The notes under the pieces were generated by a model. That model did not search any database and was not told the DNA's origin. It saw only the letters and a list, made by a program, of their open reading frames with translations. A program made the position numbers and the translations under genes. This document shows positions 46,987-55,718 of a DNA stretch of 64,000 bases, piece after piece (position 1 is the first letter of the stretch; every line of letters starts with the position of its first letter). Source of the stretch: Sinomonas gamaensis (GTDB lineage Bacteria > Actinomycetota > Actinomycetes > Actinomycetales > Micrococcaceae); assembly GCF_005876955.1 (NCBI RefSeq), contig NZ_SSCL01000002.1:310001-374000 (forward strand), read 5' to 3'.

Positions 46987-48663
46987 TCACACCTTGGCGA
47001 TCGGGCCCGACGCCACCGGTTCTTCTCCCAACACCTCGGCCTCGAGCGCGGTCGCCTCGAGGTCCACGCCCTCATCCTCGGCGGCTGCGATTGCGGCGGG
47101 ATGGTCGAGCGGGAGCTGGACGGCCAAGCCGTCCTCGGCCACGGCGACAGGCACCTCGGCGAGGGGCATGTGGTCCAGGTCGATGAGAGGGTCCTCATCC
47201 TGATGCTCGACGACGGCGCGCGCCTCCGCGTCCGATTCGACGCTGGGCATGGAGCCGGGGAGCGGACGGCGCGCTGACTCCTGCAGGAAGAACACGGCGG
47301 TCCCCCCGATGACTGAGGTTCCCATGAGGTAATAGGCGGGCATCATGTCATCGCCGGTCGCGTGAATGAGCGCGTCCACGATGAACGGGGTCGTCCCACC
47401 GAAGATCGCCACGGCGAAGTTGTAGGCGATGCCCATGGCCCCGTAGCGGTTCGCCGTCGGGAACTGGGCCGGAAGGGCGGAGGCGAGGTTGGCCACGTAG
47501 AACGTGACCGGGAACGCGATCATCGCGAGACCGCCAAGCGTGGCCGGGATGCTGCCGACGCCGATCAGCATGAAGGCCGGGATCGAGAGGACGATCGTGC
47601 TGGCCGCGCCGATCCACAGTACTGGTCGCCGGCCGATCCGGTCGGAGAGTCGGCCGGTGAGCGGGATGCAGAGGCTCATGACCACGAGCACCGGGATCGT
47701 CAGGAGCGTGCCGTGGACTTCGTCGTAGCCCTTCGACGCGGTGAGGTAGGTCGGCATGTAGGAGGTCAGGGCGTATCCGACGGTGTTCGCTGCGGCGACG
47801 AGCACCATCGCCACGAGGATGGGCCGCCAGTACAGCTTGAGGATCCCCAGAGGCCCCTTGGGTGCCGCCTCGTCGTTCGCGGCAAGCTCGTCAGTGGAGT
47901 TCTGCTGCGCGTCGAGCGCCGCCTGAAAGGTAGGGCTCTCCTCGATCCGGAGCCGGAAGTAGATGGCGATGGCGCCGAGCGGACCGGCCGCGAGGAAGGG
48001 GATGCGCCAGCCGTAGTCGCCCATAGCCGCCTGTCCGAGCGCCATCTGGAGGACAGAGACCAGCGCGGCGCCGATGGCGAAGCCGAGGTAGCTGCCCATG
48101 TCGAGGAAGCTCGCGAAGAACCCCCGTCGGCGATCGGCGGCGTACTCACTCACGAAGGTGGTGGCCCCCGCATACTCGCCACCGGTGGAGAACCCCTGCG
48201 CCAGCTTGACCGCCACGAGGAGGACGGCGGCCCAGATCCCGATTTGGGCGTACCCCGGCAGGAGTCCCAAGGCGAAGGTGGAGGCGGCCATCGTGATGAG
48301 AGTGGCAGCGAGAACACGCTGGCGCCCGATCTTGTCACCAAGCCAGCCGAAGAACACGCCGCCTGCCGGACGCGCAACGAATGTCGCTGCGAAGGTGCCC
48401 AGGAGGAACAGAGTCTGCACCGACGGATCGGCGTCGGGCAGGAACACCGGGCCCATTGTGGTGATGAGGTAGCCGAAGACGCCCACGTCGAACCACTCCA
48501 TGGTGTTGCCGACGATCGTGCCGCCGATGGCTCGCCGGAGCATCGAGCGGTCCACGACATTCACGTCGTCCACCCGCAGGCGCCGCTTTCGGAAAGCGAT
48601 ACGGCGGCGGGGCGCGGTCTGCTCTGCTTGCTCTCCGGCGAAATGGCTGAGGTCTCTCGGCAT
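46987..48663 (-). CDS. MHS-family major facilitator transporter (ProP/KgtP-like)
   Basis: The 558-residue metabolite:H+ symporter has 12 membrane helices. It has the start of the family signature NTMEWFDVGVFGYLITTMG, the GWLGDKIGRQRVL loop 2-3 motif, GFSTGGEYAGATTFVSEYA and LSDRIGRRPVLW at the loop 8-9 position. Relatives move osmolytes such as proline or betaine, or di/tricarboxylates; the substrate is not readable. A long acidic C-terminal tail (about 490-558) is unusual and might bind a partner. The ATG at 48663 follows GAGAAGTGAG. It diverges from the DinB gene. Confidence 0.88.
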   Translation of the reverse strand: MPRDLSHFAGEQAEQTAPRRRIAFRKRRLRVDDVNVVDRSMLRRAIGGTIVGNTMEWFDVGVFGYLITTMGPVFLPDADPSVQTLFLLGTFAATFVARPAGGVFFGWLGDKIGRQRVLAATLITMAASTFALGLLPGYAQIGIWAAVLLVAVKLAQGFSTGGEYAGATTFVSEYAADRRRGFFASFLDMGSYLGFAIGAALVSVLQMALGQAAMGDYGWRIPFLAAGPLGAIAIYFRLRIEESPTFQAALDAQQNSTDELAANDEAAPKGPLGILKLYWRPILVAMVLVAAANTVGYALTSYMPTYLTASKGYDEVHGTLLTIPVLVVMSLCIPLTGRLSDRIGRRPVLWIGAASTIVLSIPAFMLIGVGSIPATLGGLAMIAFPVTFYVANLASALPAQFPTANRYGAMGIAYNFAVAIFGGTTPFIVDALIHATGDDMMPAYYLMGTSVIGGTAVFFLQESARRPLPGSMPSVESDAEARAVVEHQDEDPLIDLDHMPLAEVPVAVAEDGLAVQLPLDHPAAIAAAEDEGVDLEATALEAEVLGEEPVASGPIAKV

Positions 48664-48932
48664 TCTCACTTCTCTCGGTGTCTCGGCGAGTCGTTGTGCT
48701 GTGACTTCCCCGCTCTCGCGGGCAGCCACTAACTCTAGTTTCGGAAAGCGAGAGATTGCTCTTGGATGATGCGCGGCCCAGATGGCCTGAATCACACTCG
48801 GCGAGGACGCAATCAGCTCTTCACAAGGAAAGACGCGGAAAGTCCACTCCAGGTCAACGTTATTTATTTGTTACATCTGGGGCTTTGAAGCAGGCATGGG
48901 GCCAGTCGTTCTCCCGGACTAGACTCCCGGAC
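48664..48932. promoter_or_regulatory. Divergent intergenic region with AT-rich core and a leaderless-type box
   Basis: This 269-bp gap has an unusually AT-rich stretch at 48858-48876 (AACGTTATTTATTTGTTAC) that would open easily and may hold the promoter of the MHS gene. TAGACT at 48920-48925 lies 7 nt before the ATG at 48933, so the DinB gene may be leaderless. I see no small gene, riboswitch or strong palindrome here. Confidence 0.35.
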
Positions 48933-49451
48933 ATGGCGATCACCCCGGACACCAAGGACTGGACATGGGTTCTCGGGCGACGATGCCCGGAATGCGGCTT
49001 CGAAGCGGACAGCCTCACCCCTCAGGACGTCGCCCGGCGGCTGGATACCGCGCTGCCCCGATGGGACGCCGCCCTGCAGCGGGACAATGTGCTCGAGCGC
49101 CCGGATTCCTCGACGTGGTCGCCCCTTGAATACGGCTACCACGTCCGGGACGTCTTCGAGGTATTCCGGCATCGCCTCGAACTCATGCTGACGGAAGATG
49201 ACGCGCGATTCGAGGACTGGGACCAGGATGCCGCCGCCCTCGAAAAGAGCTATGCAGACGCTGATCCCGTCATCGTGCGCTCCGAACTCGCCACTCAGGG
49301 AGCTCTCATCCGCGACGCCTTCGCAGCCGTTCCCGAACGCGCCTACGGACGCAAGGGCCTTCGCAGCAACGGCTCGGAGTTCACGGTGGTCACCCTGGCC
49401 CAGTACTTCCTGCACGACGTGGAGCACCACCTCCACGACGTGAACGGCTAG
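48933..49451 (+). CDS. DinB-like four-helix protein
   Basis: The 172-residue protein has an N-terminal WVLGRRCPECGFEADSL (a CxxC) and then helices typical of the DinB/mycothiol-dependent isomerase fold: STWSPLEYGYHVRDVFEVFRHRLELML and YFLHDVEHHLHDVNG. His residues in GYHVRD and the C-terminal EHHLHD are in place to bind a metal ion as in this fold. The catalytic role is unknown; relatives are thiol-dependent transferases or isomerases using mycothiol. A TAGACT box lies 7 nt before the ATG, so it may be leaderless. It is convergent with cydDC, with a 3-bp gap. Confidence 0.8.
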   Translation: MAITPDTKDWTWVLGRRCPECGFEADSLTPQDVARRLDTALPRWDAALQRDNVLERPDSSTWSPLEYGYHVRDVFEVFRHRLELMLTEDDARFEDWDQDAAALEKSYADADPVIVRSELATQGALIRDAFAAVPERAYGRKGLRSNGSEFTVVTLAQYFLHDVEHHLHDVNG

Positions 49452-49454
49452 CTC

Positions 49455-52400
49455 CTAGCCCACGAGTTCAGGTTGCAGCGCATCCAGGCGCAGCAGCACA
49501 TCACCCTCCCGGAGCTCGGATGCCCGGTGGGTCACCATGACGACCGTGCGATCGGCGAGCGCGGAGTGCAGCCCAGTGATGAGTTGTTGCGCGGCCTCGG
49601 GGTCGAGGTGCGCCGTCGGTTCGTCGAGGAGGACGACGGCGGCATCCGCCACGAGCGCGCGGGCGACGGCAAGGCGTTGGCGCTGCCCGCCTGAAAGCTG
49701 GGCACCGCGGCTGCCGATCCGGGCGTCCAACCCGCCGGGGAGCGCCTTGACGTGGTCCCCCAGGCCAACGCGATCGAGGACCTCCCAGAGCTCCTCGTCG
49801 TCCGGTGCGTCGTCGCGCTCCCTCGCCACGGCCAGATTCCCTCTCACCGTCGAGTCGAAGAGATGGGATTCCTGGGGGCACCAGGCCAAGCTGCCGCGGG
49901 CGGAGATGCGGCCTCCCCGTGGTGGGATGAATCCGAGCAGGGCCGCCAGGAGCGTTGACTTCCCGCTTCCGGATGGGCCGGCGACCACGAGCCACTCCCC
50001 GGGAGCTGCCGAGGCGGAGAGGTCGCGGAAAACGGAGGGGTGCCCCGGCCAGCCCGCCGCGAGCGACTCCACGGTCAGGCCCGGGGTGGCTTGAGGCGCC
50101 GGCGCAGACGGCTCACGGTGGGCCCCCTGTGCTTCGTGTCGGGCGAGGTCCGCACGGGAGAGGGCAGCGCGGGAGAGGGCAGCGCGGGAGAGGGCCGCAC
50201 GGAGCGCAGGGATGCGCTGGACGGCGACGCTCGCGGCGGCGAAGGGCTCGGCGAGGGCGAGCTGCAGGAGCAGGACGGCGGCCGCGATGCTCGCCGGCGT
50301 GCCCTCGGCGGCGGCGGCGAGTGTCGCTACGGCGGCGAGTCCGGTGGCGGCGATGACGATGGCGCGTCCGAGCCCTTCCGCCGCCACGCCGCGCCGTTCG
50401 AGCGCAGTGAGCCGCCGGTCGTCCGCCGTGACCGAGCCGAGGACCCGTCCTGCGAGCCGGTTGGCGGCCAGGTCGGGGGCCGCGGCGAGGATCTGCCCGA
50501 TGCGCTGAATGAGGAAACCGCGAGCCTTCTGGGCGTCCCGGGCCGATCGGCGGTCCGCCCACGCGGCGGCCAGCGGGGCGACCGCAACCGAGGCGATCAC
50601 GGCAAGTCCGAAGACGGGCAGCTGTGCGGGCAGGAGGACTGCGACGGCCGCGAATGATGCAGTTCCGAGAAGGAGCGCGGTCGCCAGGGGCTGGACGATC
50701 CGCGGGAGCTCGTCGCGGACCGCCTCCGCGTCCCCGACGAGACTCTCGAGGGCCGCGCCCGGGACGAGCAGGCGCCGGGCGCTCAGGCCGCGGGAGGCGA
50801 GGTCCTGCCAGAGCCAATCCCGCAGGCGGGTGAGCGTCGCGAAGACCGCCGCGTGCGTGGACAGTCGCTCGGCGTACCGCAGCGCCGCGCGGGCGATGCC
50901 GAAGAAGCGCACTCCGACGATTGCGGCCAGCAGGTAGAGGATGGGCGGCTGCTCGGCTGCGCGCACGATGAGCCAACCCGACAGGCCCGCAAGGGCCGCC
51001 GCGGCGGCGGCGGAACCGAGTCCAGCGAGCGCCGCGAGGAGGTAGCGCGGCAGGTCGGGACGGACGAGGGCCCATAGGGCCCGCACCCACGGTCCCCCGT
51101 CGTGCCCGGTGCCGTCCGCAGAAGCGCTCTCGCGCGGCGGAACCGCGCCTGCGATAGCGTCCACAGGCGCGCCGAACCGCTGGGCGGGGGCGCAGAGGTC
51201 GTGAGCGGGAGCGAGCTGGACCCGAGTGTGGGCGAGGGCTGCGGTTTCGGGGTCGTGCGCCACCAGCAGGACTGTCGCCCGTCCGCGCAGGCCGGCGATC
51301 GCGGTCTCGACAGCGGCTGCCGACTGGGCGTCGAGATGCGCGGTCGGCTCGTCGAGCAGGAGCAGGGTCGCGCCGGCGGCCACGCGGAGGAGCCCGCGGG
51401 CGACGGCGATGCGCCGCTGCTGCCCGGGGCTCAGTTCGGCTGGGTTCGCCTCGGCGAGGTCGCCGCAGAGAACCGCGTCCAGGGCGTCACTAACGGAAGC
51501 GGATACCAGTCCGGCAGGCATCCCGTCGGCAGACAGCGTGAGTTCTGCGCGGACGGTCGGCTCGGTGAACTGAGGGTGCTGCGGGACGTAGGCGACGCGT
51601 TGGGGCGCCGCACCGGCGGCCACCCCGGCCACGCTGGCGCCGGCTCCGTCGCGCAGCAGGCCAGCGACTACGTGGAGCACGGTGGTCTTGCCAGCTCCGC
51701 TCGGCCCCTCGAGAAGAGTGATCTCCCCGTTCGGTGCCGTGAACGCCAAGCCGTCCAGCACGGGGCTCGGGCGCCCCGCGTACCGCACGGTGAGTCCCGC
51801 AATCCGGAGGTCCACGGGCCGGGCGAGGTCACCGACGTCGTCGGAGGAAAGCCGGCGGCCGCGCGGACGGGCGATCTCCTCCTCAGCGCGCCGGAGGGCC
51901 TCTGCCCCATCCTGGCTCGCGTGGTGTGCGGTTCCGAGGTCGCGCAAGGGCTGGAAGCACTCGGGCGCGAGGACGAGGGCCAGGATGCCGGCCTCGAGCG
52001 GCATCTCTCCGTGGACGAGTCGAACGCCGATGAACACGGCCACGACCGCGACCGAGATCGTCGAGAGGAACTCGAGCGCGAGCGAGGACATGAAGGCGAC
52101 GCGCAGCGTGCCCATCGTCCGCTTGGAGAATTCCTCGGACAGCGCCCGGAGGGCGCGGCGCTGCTCGGCGGCCCGGCCCAGGCCCACAAGGACAGGCAGG
52201 CCCTGGGCGAGTTCCACCAAGTGCGCACCGAGGCGGGCGAGCGCCCGCTGCGCCGCAGAGACGCGATCCTCGGTGTGCTTGCCGATGAGGATCATGAAGA
52301 CGGGCACGAGGGGCAGCGTGAGCGCGATGATGACGGCGCTCACCCAGTCCGCACCGAGAATGCGGGCACCGACGATGAGCGGAACGGCGCAGCATTGGAC

Positions 52401-52859
52401 CAGTGCAGGAAGGTAGGCGGTGTAGAACGAGTCGAGTGCATCCAGCCCGCGCACGGCGAGCACCGCGGTCCCGGCGGCCGACGACGCGATCCGGTTGTCG
52501 CCGTCGTCCTTGTTGTCGCCGTCGTCCTTGTTGTCGCCGCCGTCCCCTTCCGTCGGCGCGGCGTTGCCGCCGCGCTCGAGAGCGGCCTGGACGAGGCGGG
52601 CCCGCAGCTCCTCCCGCACGCCGAGGGCGGCCCAGCGCCCGGTTTGAAGGGCGGCCCACTCCCCCAGGGCGCGGAGCAGGACGCCGAAGGCGGCCATGGC
52701 CGCCGGCCAGTCGCCGCCATGCCCGGCAAAGGCACCCGCCAGCCCGGAGGCGACGCCCTGCGCCACGAGGACGAGGGCAACGGCCTTGATGACTGCGAGG
52801 ATCGTCAGGAACACGAGGGCGGTGCGGGTCGTCCGGCCCGAGGGGATGCTGGGGCGCAT
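49455..52859 (-). CDS. cydDC: Fused CydD-CydC ABC exporter for cytochrome bd assembly
   Basis: The 1134-residue single-chain ABC exporter combines CydD and CydC, which export glutathione/cysteine (here probably a thiol such as mycothiol or cysteine) and are needed for cytochrome bd assembly. Each half has a membrane domain and an ATPase. The CydD half has Walker A GPSGAGKTT and signature LSPGQQRR; the CydC half has GPSGSGKST and LSGGQRQRLAVARAL. The CydD N-terminal part contains a repeated GDNKDD segment. The ATG at 52859 is preferred over a start 54 bases upstream inside cydB, since GAGG lies 9 nt upstream. It follows cydB by 4 bp. Confidence 0.93.
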   Translation of the reverse strand: MRPSIPSGRTTRTALVFLTILAVIKAVALVLVAQGVASGLAGAFAGHGGDWPAAMAAFGVLLRALGEWAALQTGRWAALGVREELRARLVQAALERGGNAAPTEGDGGDNKDDGDNKDDGDNRIASSAAGTAVLAVRGLDALDSFYTAYLPALVQCCAVPLIVGARILGADWVSAVIIALTLPLVPVFMILIGKHTEDRVSAAQRALARLGAHLVELAQGLPVLVGLGRAAEQRRALRALSEEFSKRTMGTLRVAFMSSLALEFLSTISVAVVAVFIGVRLVHGEMPLEAGILALVLAPECFQPLRDLGTAHHASQDGAEALRRAEEEIARPRGRRLSSDDVGDLARPVDLRIAGLTVRYAGRPSPVLDGLAFTAPNGEITLLEGPSGAGKTTVLHVVAGLLRDGAGASVAGVAAGAAPQRVAYVPQHPQFTEPTVRAELTLSADGMPAGLVSASVSDALDAVLCGDLAEANPAELSPGQQRRIAVARGLLRVAAGATLLLLDEPTAHLDAQSAAAVETAIAGLRGRATVLLVAHDPETAALAHTRVQLAPAHDLCAPAQRFGAPVDAIAGAVPPRESASADGTGHDGGPWVRALWALVRPDLPRYLLAALAGLGSAAAAAALAGLSGWLIVRAAEQPPILYLLAAIVGVRFFGIARAALRYAERLSTHAAVFATLTRLRDWLWQDLASRGLSARRLLVPGAALESLVGDAEAVRDELPRIVQPLATALLLGTASFAAVAVLLPAQLPVFGLAVIASVAVAPLAAAWADRRSARDAQKARGFLIQRIGQILAAAPDLAANRLAGRVLGSVTADDRRLTALERRGVAAEGLGRAIVIAATGLAAVATLAAAAEGTPASIAAAVLLLQLALAEPFAAASVAVQRIPALRAALSRAALSRAALSRADLARHEAQGAHREPSAPAPQATPGLTVESLAAGWPGHPSVFRDLSASAAPGEWLVVAGPSGSGKSTLLAALLGFIPPRGGRISARGSLAWCPQESHLFDSTVRGNLAVARERDDAPDDEELWEVLDRVGLGDHVKALPGGLDARIGSRGAQLSGGQRQRLAVARALVADAAVVLLDEPTAHLDPEAAQQLITGLHSALADRTVVMVTHRASELREGDVLLRLDALQPELVG
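52494..52547. repeat. 18-bp tandem repeat within cydD encoding GDNKDD units
   Basis: Two exact copies of an 18-bp unit (52494-52511, 52512-52529) and a third diverged copy (52530-52547). Read on the minus strand they encode GDN-KDD-GDN-KDD-GDN in frame, in a loop of the first membrane domain. The frame is kept because the unit is a multiple of three; it is a likely length-variable, hydrophilic insertion. Confidence 0.9.
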
Positions 52860-52863
52860 GGAG

Positions 52864-53967
52864 CTAGGCCTCTTTCGCGGGCGCCCGCTCGGCCCCGTGG
52901 GATCCAGTGACAAGCCGCGTCAGGAAGGCAGGGACCACGTTGTGGGCTGTGGGGATGCTGCCGACGGTGATGCGCCTCCGGAAGACCCAGTAGGTCCAGC
53001 TCTGGTACGCGAGGACGAGCGGGAGGCCGATGAGGGCGACGACCGTCATGAGGCCCAGGGTGTAGGACGAGGATGAGGCCGTCCCGACCGTCAGGCTGTT
53101 GGCTGGGTCGAGGGTGGACGGCAGCACCACGGGGTAGACAGCGCTGAAGATCCCCGCCGCCCCCGAGGAGAGGAAGGCGGCCATGAGGAGGAAGGCCCTC
53201 CCCTCGGAACCGCGGCGGGCGAGCTGCCACAAGACGAGCGCGGCCAGGGCTGCGAGAGCAGTGAGGGTCCAGCTCCACCACTTGCCGTTCCGCAGCTGGA
53301 TGTCAACGGCCCAGACGACGAGCGGCAGGATTCCCAGCGGCATCCAGCGGCGGAAGGCGCGGTGGGCCCTGACCCGCACGTCGCCGTCGGTCTTCAGGGC
53401 GAGGAAGGCGAGGGCGTGGACGAGCGCGAACCCGACGACGGCGAGGCCGCCGAGCACGGCGTACCAGGTGAACCAGGCGAACGGGCCGCCCACGCGGTCG
53501 CCGTTCGCGTCCAGCGGCAGTCCAGTGGTAGTGAGCGCGAGCATCGCGCCGACGCAGAATGCCGCGAGGAAGGAGCCTAGGCCGATCGCCCAGTCCCATG
53601 CCGCCGTCCAGCGGGCGGAGGCGATCTTGCCGCGGTACTCGAAGGCGACGGCGCGGAAGATGAGCGCGACGAGCGCGAGCGTGAGCGGAAGGTACAGGCC
53701 GGAGAACAGGGAGGCGTACCACCGCGGGAACGCGGCGAAGGTCGCCCCGCCGGCAGTGAGGAGCCAGACCTCGTTGCCGTCCCAGACCGGCCCGACGGTG
53801 TTCAGCAGCACGCGCCGCTCGGCCTCGTCGCGGGCGAACAGCTTCATGAGCATGCCGACCCCGAGGTCGAAGCCCTCGAGGAAGAGGTAGCCGATCCAGA
53901 GGACGGCAACGGCGCAGAACCACACAGTCGGCAGTGGCGTGGACAGAGCAGTGGGCAGGGTCTCCAT
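52864..53967 (-). CDS. cydB: Cytochrome bd oxidase subunit II
   Basis: The 367-residue membrane protein (about eight or nine helices) is subunit II of the quinol oxidase that reduces O2 to water at low oxygen. The N-terminal FCAVAVLWIGYLFLEGFDLGVGML, LNTVGPVWDGNEVWLLTAGGATFAAFP and FRAVAFEYRGKI are conserved in CydB. It is full length. The ATG at 53967 lies 10 bp after the cydA stop, with GTAGGAGC-like bases nearby; cydDC follows 4 bp after. The cydABDC order is standard in actinobacteria. Confidence 0.97.
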   Translation of the reverse strand: METLPTALSTPLPTVWFCAVAVLWIGYLFLEGFDLGVGMLMKLFARDEAERRVLLNTVGPVWDGNEVWLLTAGGATFAAFPRWYASLFSGLYLPLTLALVALIFRAVAFEYRGKIASARWTAAWDWAIGLGSFLAAFCVGAMLALTTTGLPLDANGDRVGGPFAWFTWYAVLGGLAVVGFALVHALAFLALKTDGDVRVRAHRAFRRWMPLGILPLVVWAVDIQLRNGKWWSWTLTALAALAALVLWQLARRGSEGRAFLLMAAFLSSGAAGIFSAVYPVVLPSTLDPANSLTVGTASSSSYTLGLMTVVALIGLPLVLAYQSWTYWVFRRRITVGSIPTAHNVVPAFLTRLVTGSHGAERAPAKEA

Positions 53968-53977
53968 CAGTGCGCTC

Positions 53978-55549
53978 CTAGTAGGCGAAGGCCAGGACGT
54001 CGTCGGACTGCTTGTGCTCCCCGTCGTCGTGCTTTTCGGCGAGCTCCGGCATGGCAGAGGCGACGCCGCCGCGCGTGTAGCGCCACAGCAGCCGGACCTC
54101 CACGACCATGAGGGCGGCGTACACGAGAGTGAGGATGACGAGCGACGTCAGGATCTCCCCCGCGCTCACCCCCGGCGATACGGCGGCTGCGGTGAACATG
54201 AACACCTGGTCCACGCTGCCTGCCATCGACGGGTTCGGGGCCACGACGAACGGTTGGCGTCCCATCTCCGTGAAGATCCAGCCGGCCGCGTTGGCGCCGA
54301 ACGGCGCAAGGATGCCGACCACGGCGAGGCGCATGAGCCAGCGGGCTTGAGGCACCGTGCCCTTGCGCGTGAGGTAGAGGGCGACGGCGGCAGCGAGGGC
54401 GGCGATGCCTCCGAACCCGATCATCATGCGGAAACCCCAATAGGTCACTTCCATGACGGGCACGTACTGGATGGACTGGCCAGCTCGATCGCCGTAGATC
54501 GGGTTGTTGGGGAGTGCGGCCCCGTAGGCCTGCTTGTACTCGGTCTGCAGGCTGTTCACGCCCTTGACGTCAGTCGAGAAGTCGCCTTTGGCGAGGAACG
54601 AGAGCAGCCCGGGGATCTCAATGACAGCGGCCACGTTCGAGCAGTCCTTCGAGCCGAGGTCGCCGACCGAGAGCACCGAGAAGCTCGTGCCGTCATGGCA
54701 AGCGGCCTCGGCAGCCGCCATCTTCATGGGCTGCTGCTCGAACATGAGCTTGCCTTGGAGGTCGCCCGTGATGGCCGTGCCGGCGAAGGAGATCATGGCG
54801 ACGACGGCCCCGATGCGGAGGCTGCGCAGCCACACGGCGTGGTCCGCACGGTCGCGGCCGGGAAGCTCGGGGTTCGCGCCGGGCACCACCCGTCCGTTGG
54901 CGTCGACCGCGTCGATGCCGTCGTGCCGGCGCTGCCAGAGGTGGTACCACGAGATGCCGAGGAGGAAGGCGCCGGCCACGCCCAGTGCGCCGAGCAGCGT
55001 GTGCGGGACCGCAACCAGCGCCGTGTTGTTGGTGAAGACGGCCCACGCGTCGGTCATGACGGGCCGCCCGTTCACGAGGGTGACCCCGACGGGGTGCTGC
55101 ATCCAGCTGTTCGCCACGATGATGAAGTAGGCAGAGACTGCCGAGCCGATGACGGCGCACCACAGCGCGACGAGGTGCAGGCCTGGCCGCAGGAGCTTCC
55201 AGCCGAAGATCCACAGGCCCAGGAAGGTCGACTCCACGAAGAACGCAAGGAGCGCCTCCATCGCGAGCGGCGCGCCGAAGACGTCGCCCACGAACCGGCT
55301 GTATTCGCTCCAGGCCATCCCGAACTGGAACTCCTGCACGATCCCGGTGGCGACGCCCATGATGAAGTTGATGAGGAAGAGCTTGCCCCAGAACTTGGTC
55401 ATCCTGAGATACTCGGGCTTCCTGGTGCGGAACCAGACAGTCTGCATCACCGCGACGACGAGCCCGAGCCCGATCGTGAGCGGGACCATCATGAAGTGGT
55501 AGACAGTGGTGATCCCGAACTGCCAGCGGGCGATTTCCAAGGCGTCCAT
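53978..55549 (-). CDS. cydA: Cytochrome bd oxidase subunit I
   Basis: The 523-residue subunit I binds hemes b558, b595 and d and the quinol. It begins MDALEIARWQFGITTVYHFMMVPLTIGLG, with the heme-b595 histidine in VYHFMMVPL (H18). The quinol loop carries AGWIFTEMGRQPFVV, and the b558 ligands lie in the VPHTLLGALG and MMIGFG regions. The short Q-loop fits the actinobacterial short form. The ATG at 55549 has AGGAG 5 nt upstream. Three TTCTAC-N5-GTAGAA palindromes lie 31-105 bp upstream. The operon likely responds to a regulator encoded by the divergent blaI gene. Confidence 0.98.
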   Translation of the reverse strand: MDALEIARWQFGITTVYHFMMVPLTIGLGLVVAVMQTVWFRTRKPEYLRMTKFWGKLFLINFIMGVATGIVQEFQFGMAWSEYSRFVGDVFGAPLAMEALLAFFVESTFLGLWIFGWKLLRPGLHLVALWCAVIGSAVSAYFIIVANSWMQHPVGVTLVNGRPVMTDAWAVFTNNTALVAVPHTLLGALGVAGAFLLGISWYHLWQRRHDGIDAVDANGRVVPGANPELPGRDRADHAVWLRSLRIGAVVAMISFAGTAITGDLQGKLMFEQQPMKMAAAEAACHDGTSFSVLSVGDLGSKDCSNVAAVIEIPGLLSFLAKGDFSTDVKGVNSLQTEYKQAYGAALPNNPIYGDRAGQSIQYVPVMEVTYWGFRMMIGFGGIAALAAAVALYLTRKGTVPQARWLMRLAVVGILAPFGANAAGWIFTEMGRQPFVVAPNPSMAGSVDQVFMFTAAAVSPGVSAGEILTSLVILTLVYAALMVVEVRLLWRYTRGGVASAMPELAEKHDDGEHKQSDDVLAFAY

Positions 55550-55580
55550 CTGCGCTCCTGTCGAGGGCTGAACCCCAATC

Positions 55581-55597
55581 TTCTACATCCCGTAGAA
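55581..55597. promoter_or_regulatory. BlaI-type operator 1 (TTCTAC-N5-GTAGAA)
   Basis: TTCTACATCCCGTAGAA is a 17-bp palindrome with exact 6-bp arms, 31 bp upstream of cydA. It is one of three in the cydA-blaI gap. The TAC/GTA core suits BlaI/MecI/CopY winged-helix repressors. Confidence 0.8.
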
Positions 55598-55605
55598 GAC
55601 TCGGC

Positions 55606-55622
55606 TTCTACAGAGTGTAGAA
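55606..55622. promoter_or_regulatory. BlaI-type operator 2 (TTCTAC-N5-GTAGAA)
   Basis: TTCTACAGAGTGTAGAA has exact 6-bp arms that extend to 7 bp (TTCTACA/TGTAGAA), making it the most symmetric of the three. Its TACA-N3-TGTA core is the form seen in BlaI/MecI operators. Its centre is 25 bp from operator 1. Confidence 0.82.
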
Positions 55623-55637
55623 CATCTCCCTTTTGTC

Positions 55638-55654
55638 TTCTACCTCGCGTAGAA
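55638..55654. promoter_or_regulatory. BlaI-type operator 3 (TTCTAC-N5-GTAGAA)
   Basis: TTCTACCTCGCGTAGAA has exact 6-bp arms and lies 65 bp before the blaI ATG. A -10-like TAGAAT at 55650-55655 overlaps its right arm, so a bound repressor would also block blaI transcription. Its centre is 32 bp from operator 2. Confidence 0.8.
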
Positions 55655-55718
55655 TGGATACACGGACCCGCAGCGACCGCCTGCAGGAACCCGTTGGATT
55701 TCAGGGAAGGACAAGAAG

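Noticed and set aside
52494-52547. CRISPR-like short repeats
   Set aside because: The 18-bp units are contiguous without spacers and lie in frame within cydD.
50040-52910. Long plus-strand frames opposite cydDC
   Set aside because: They mirror the exporter gene, contain no recognisable domain and lack ribosome sites.
49455-52913. Two separate genes cydD and cydC
   Set aside because: The frame continues without a stop through both ATPase domains, so this is one fused protein.
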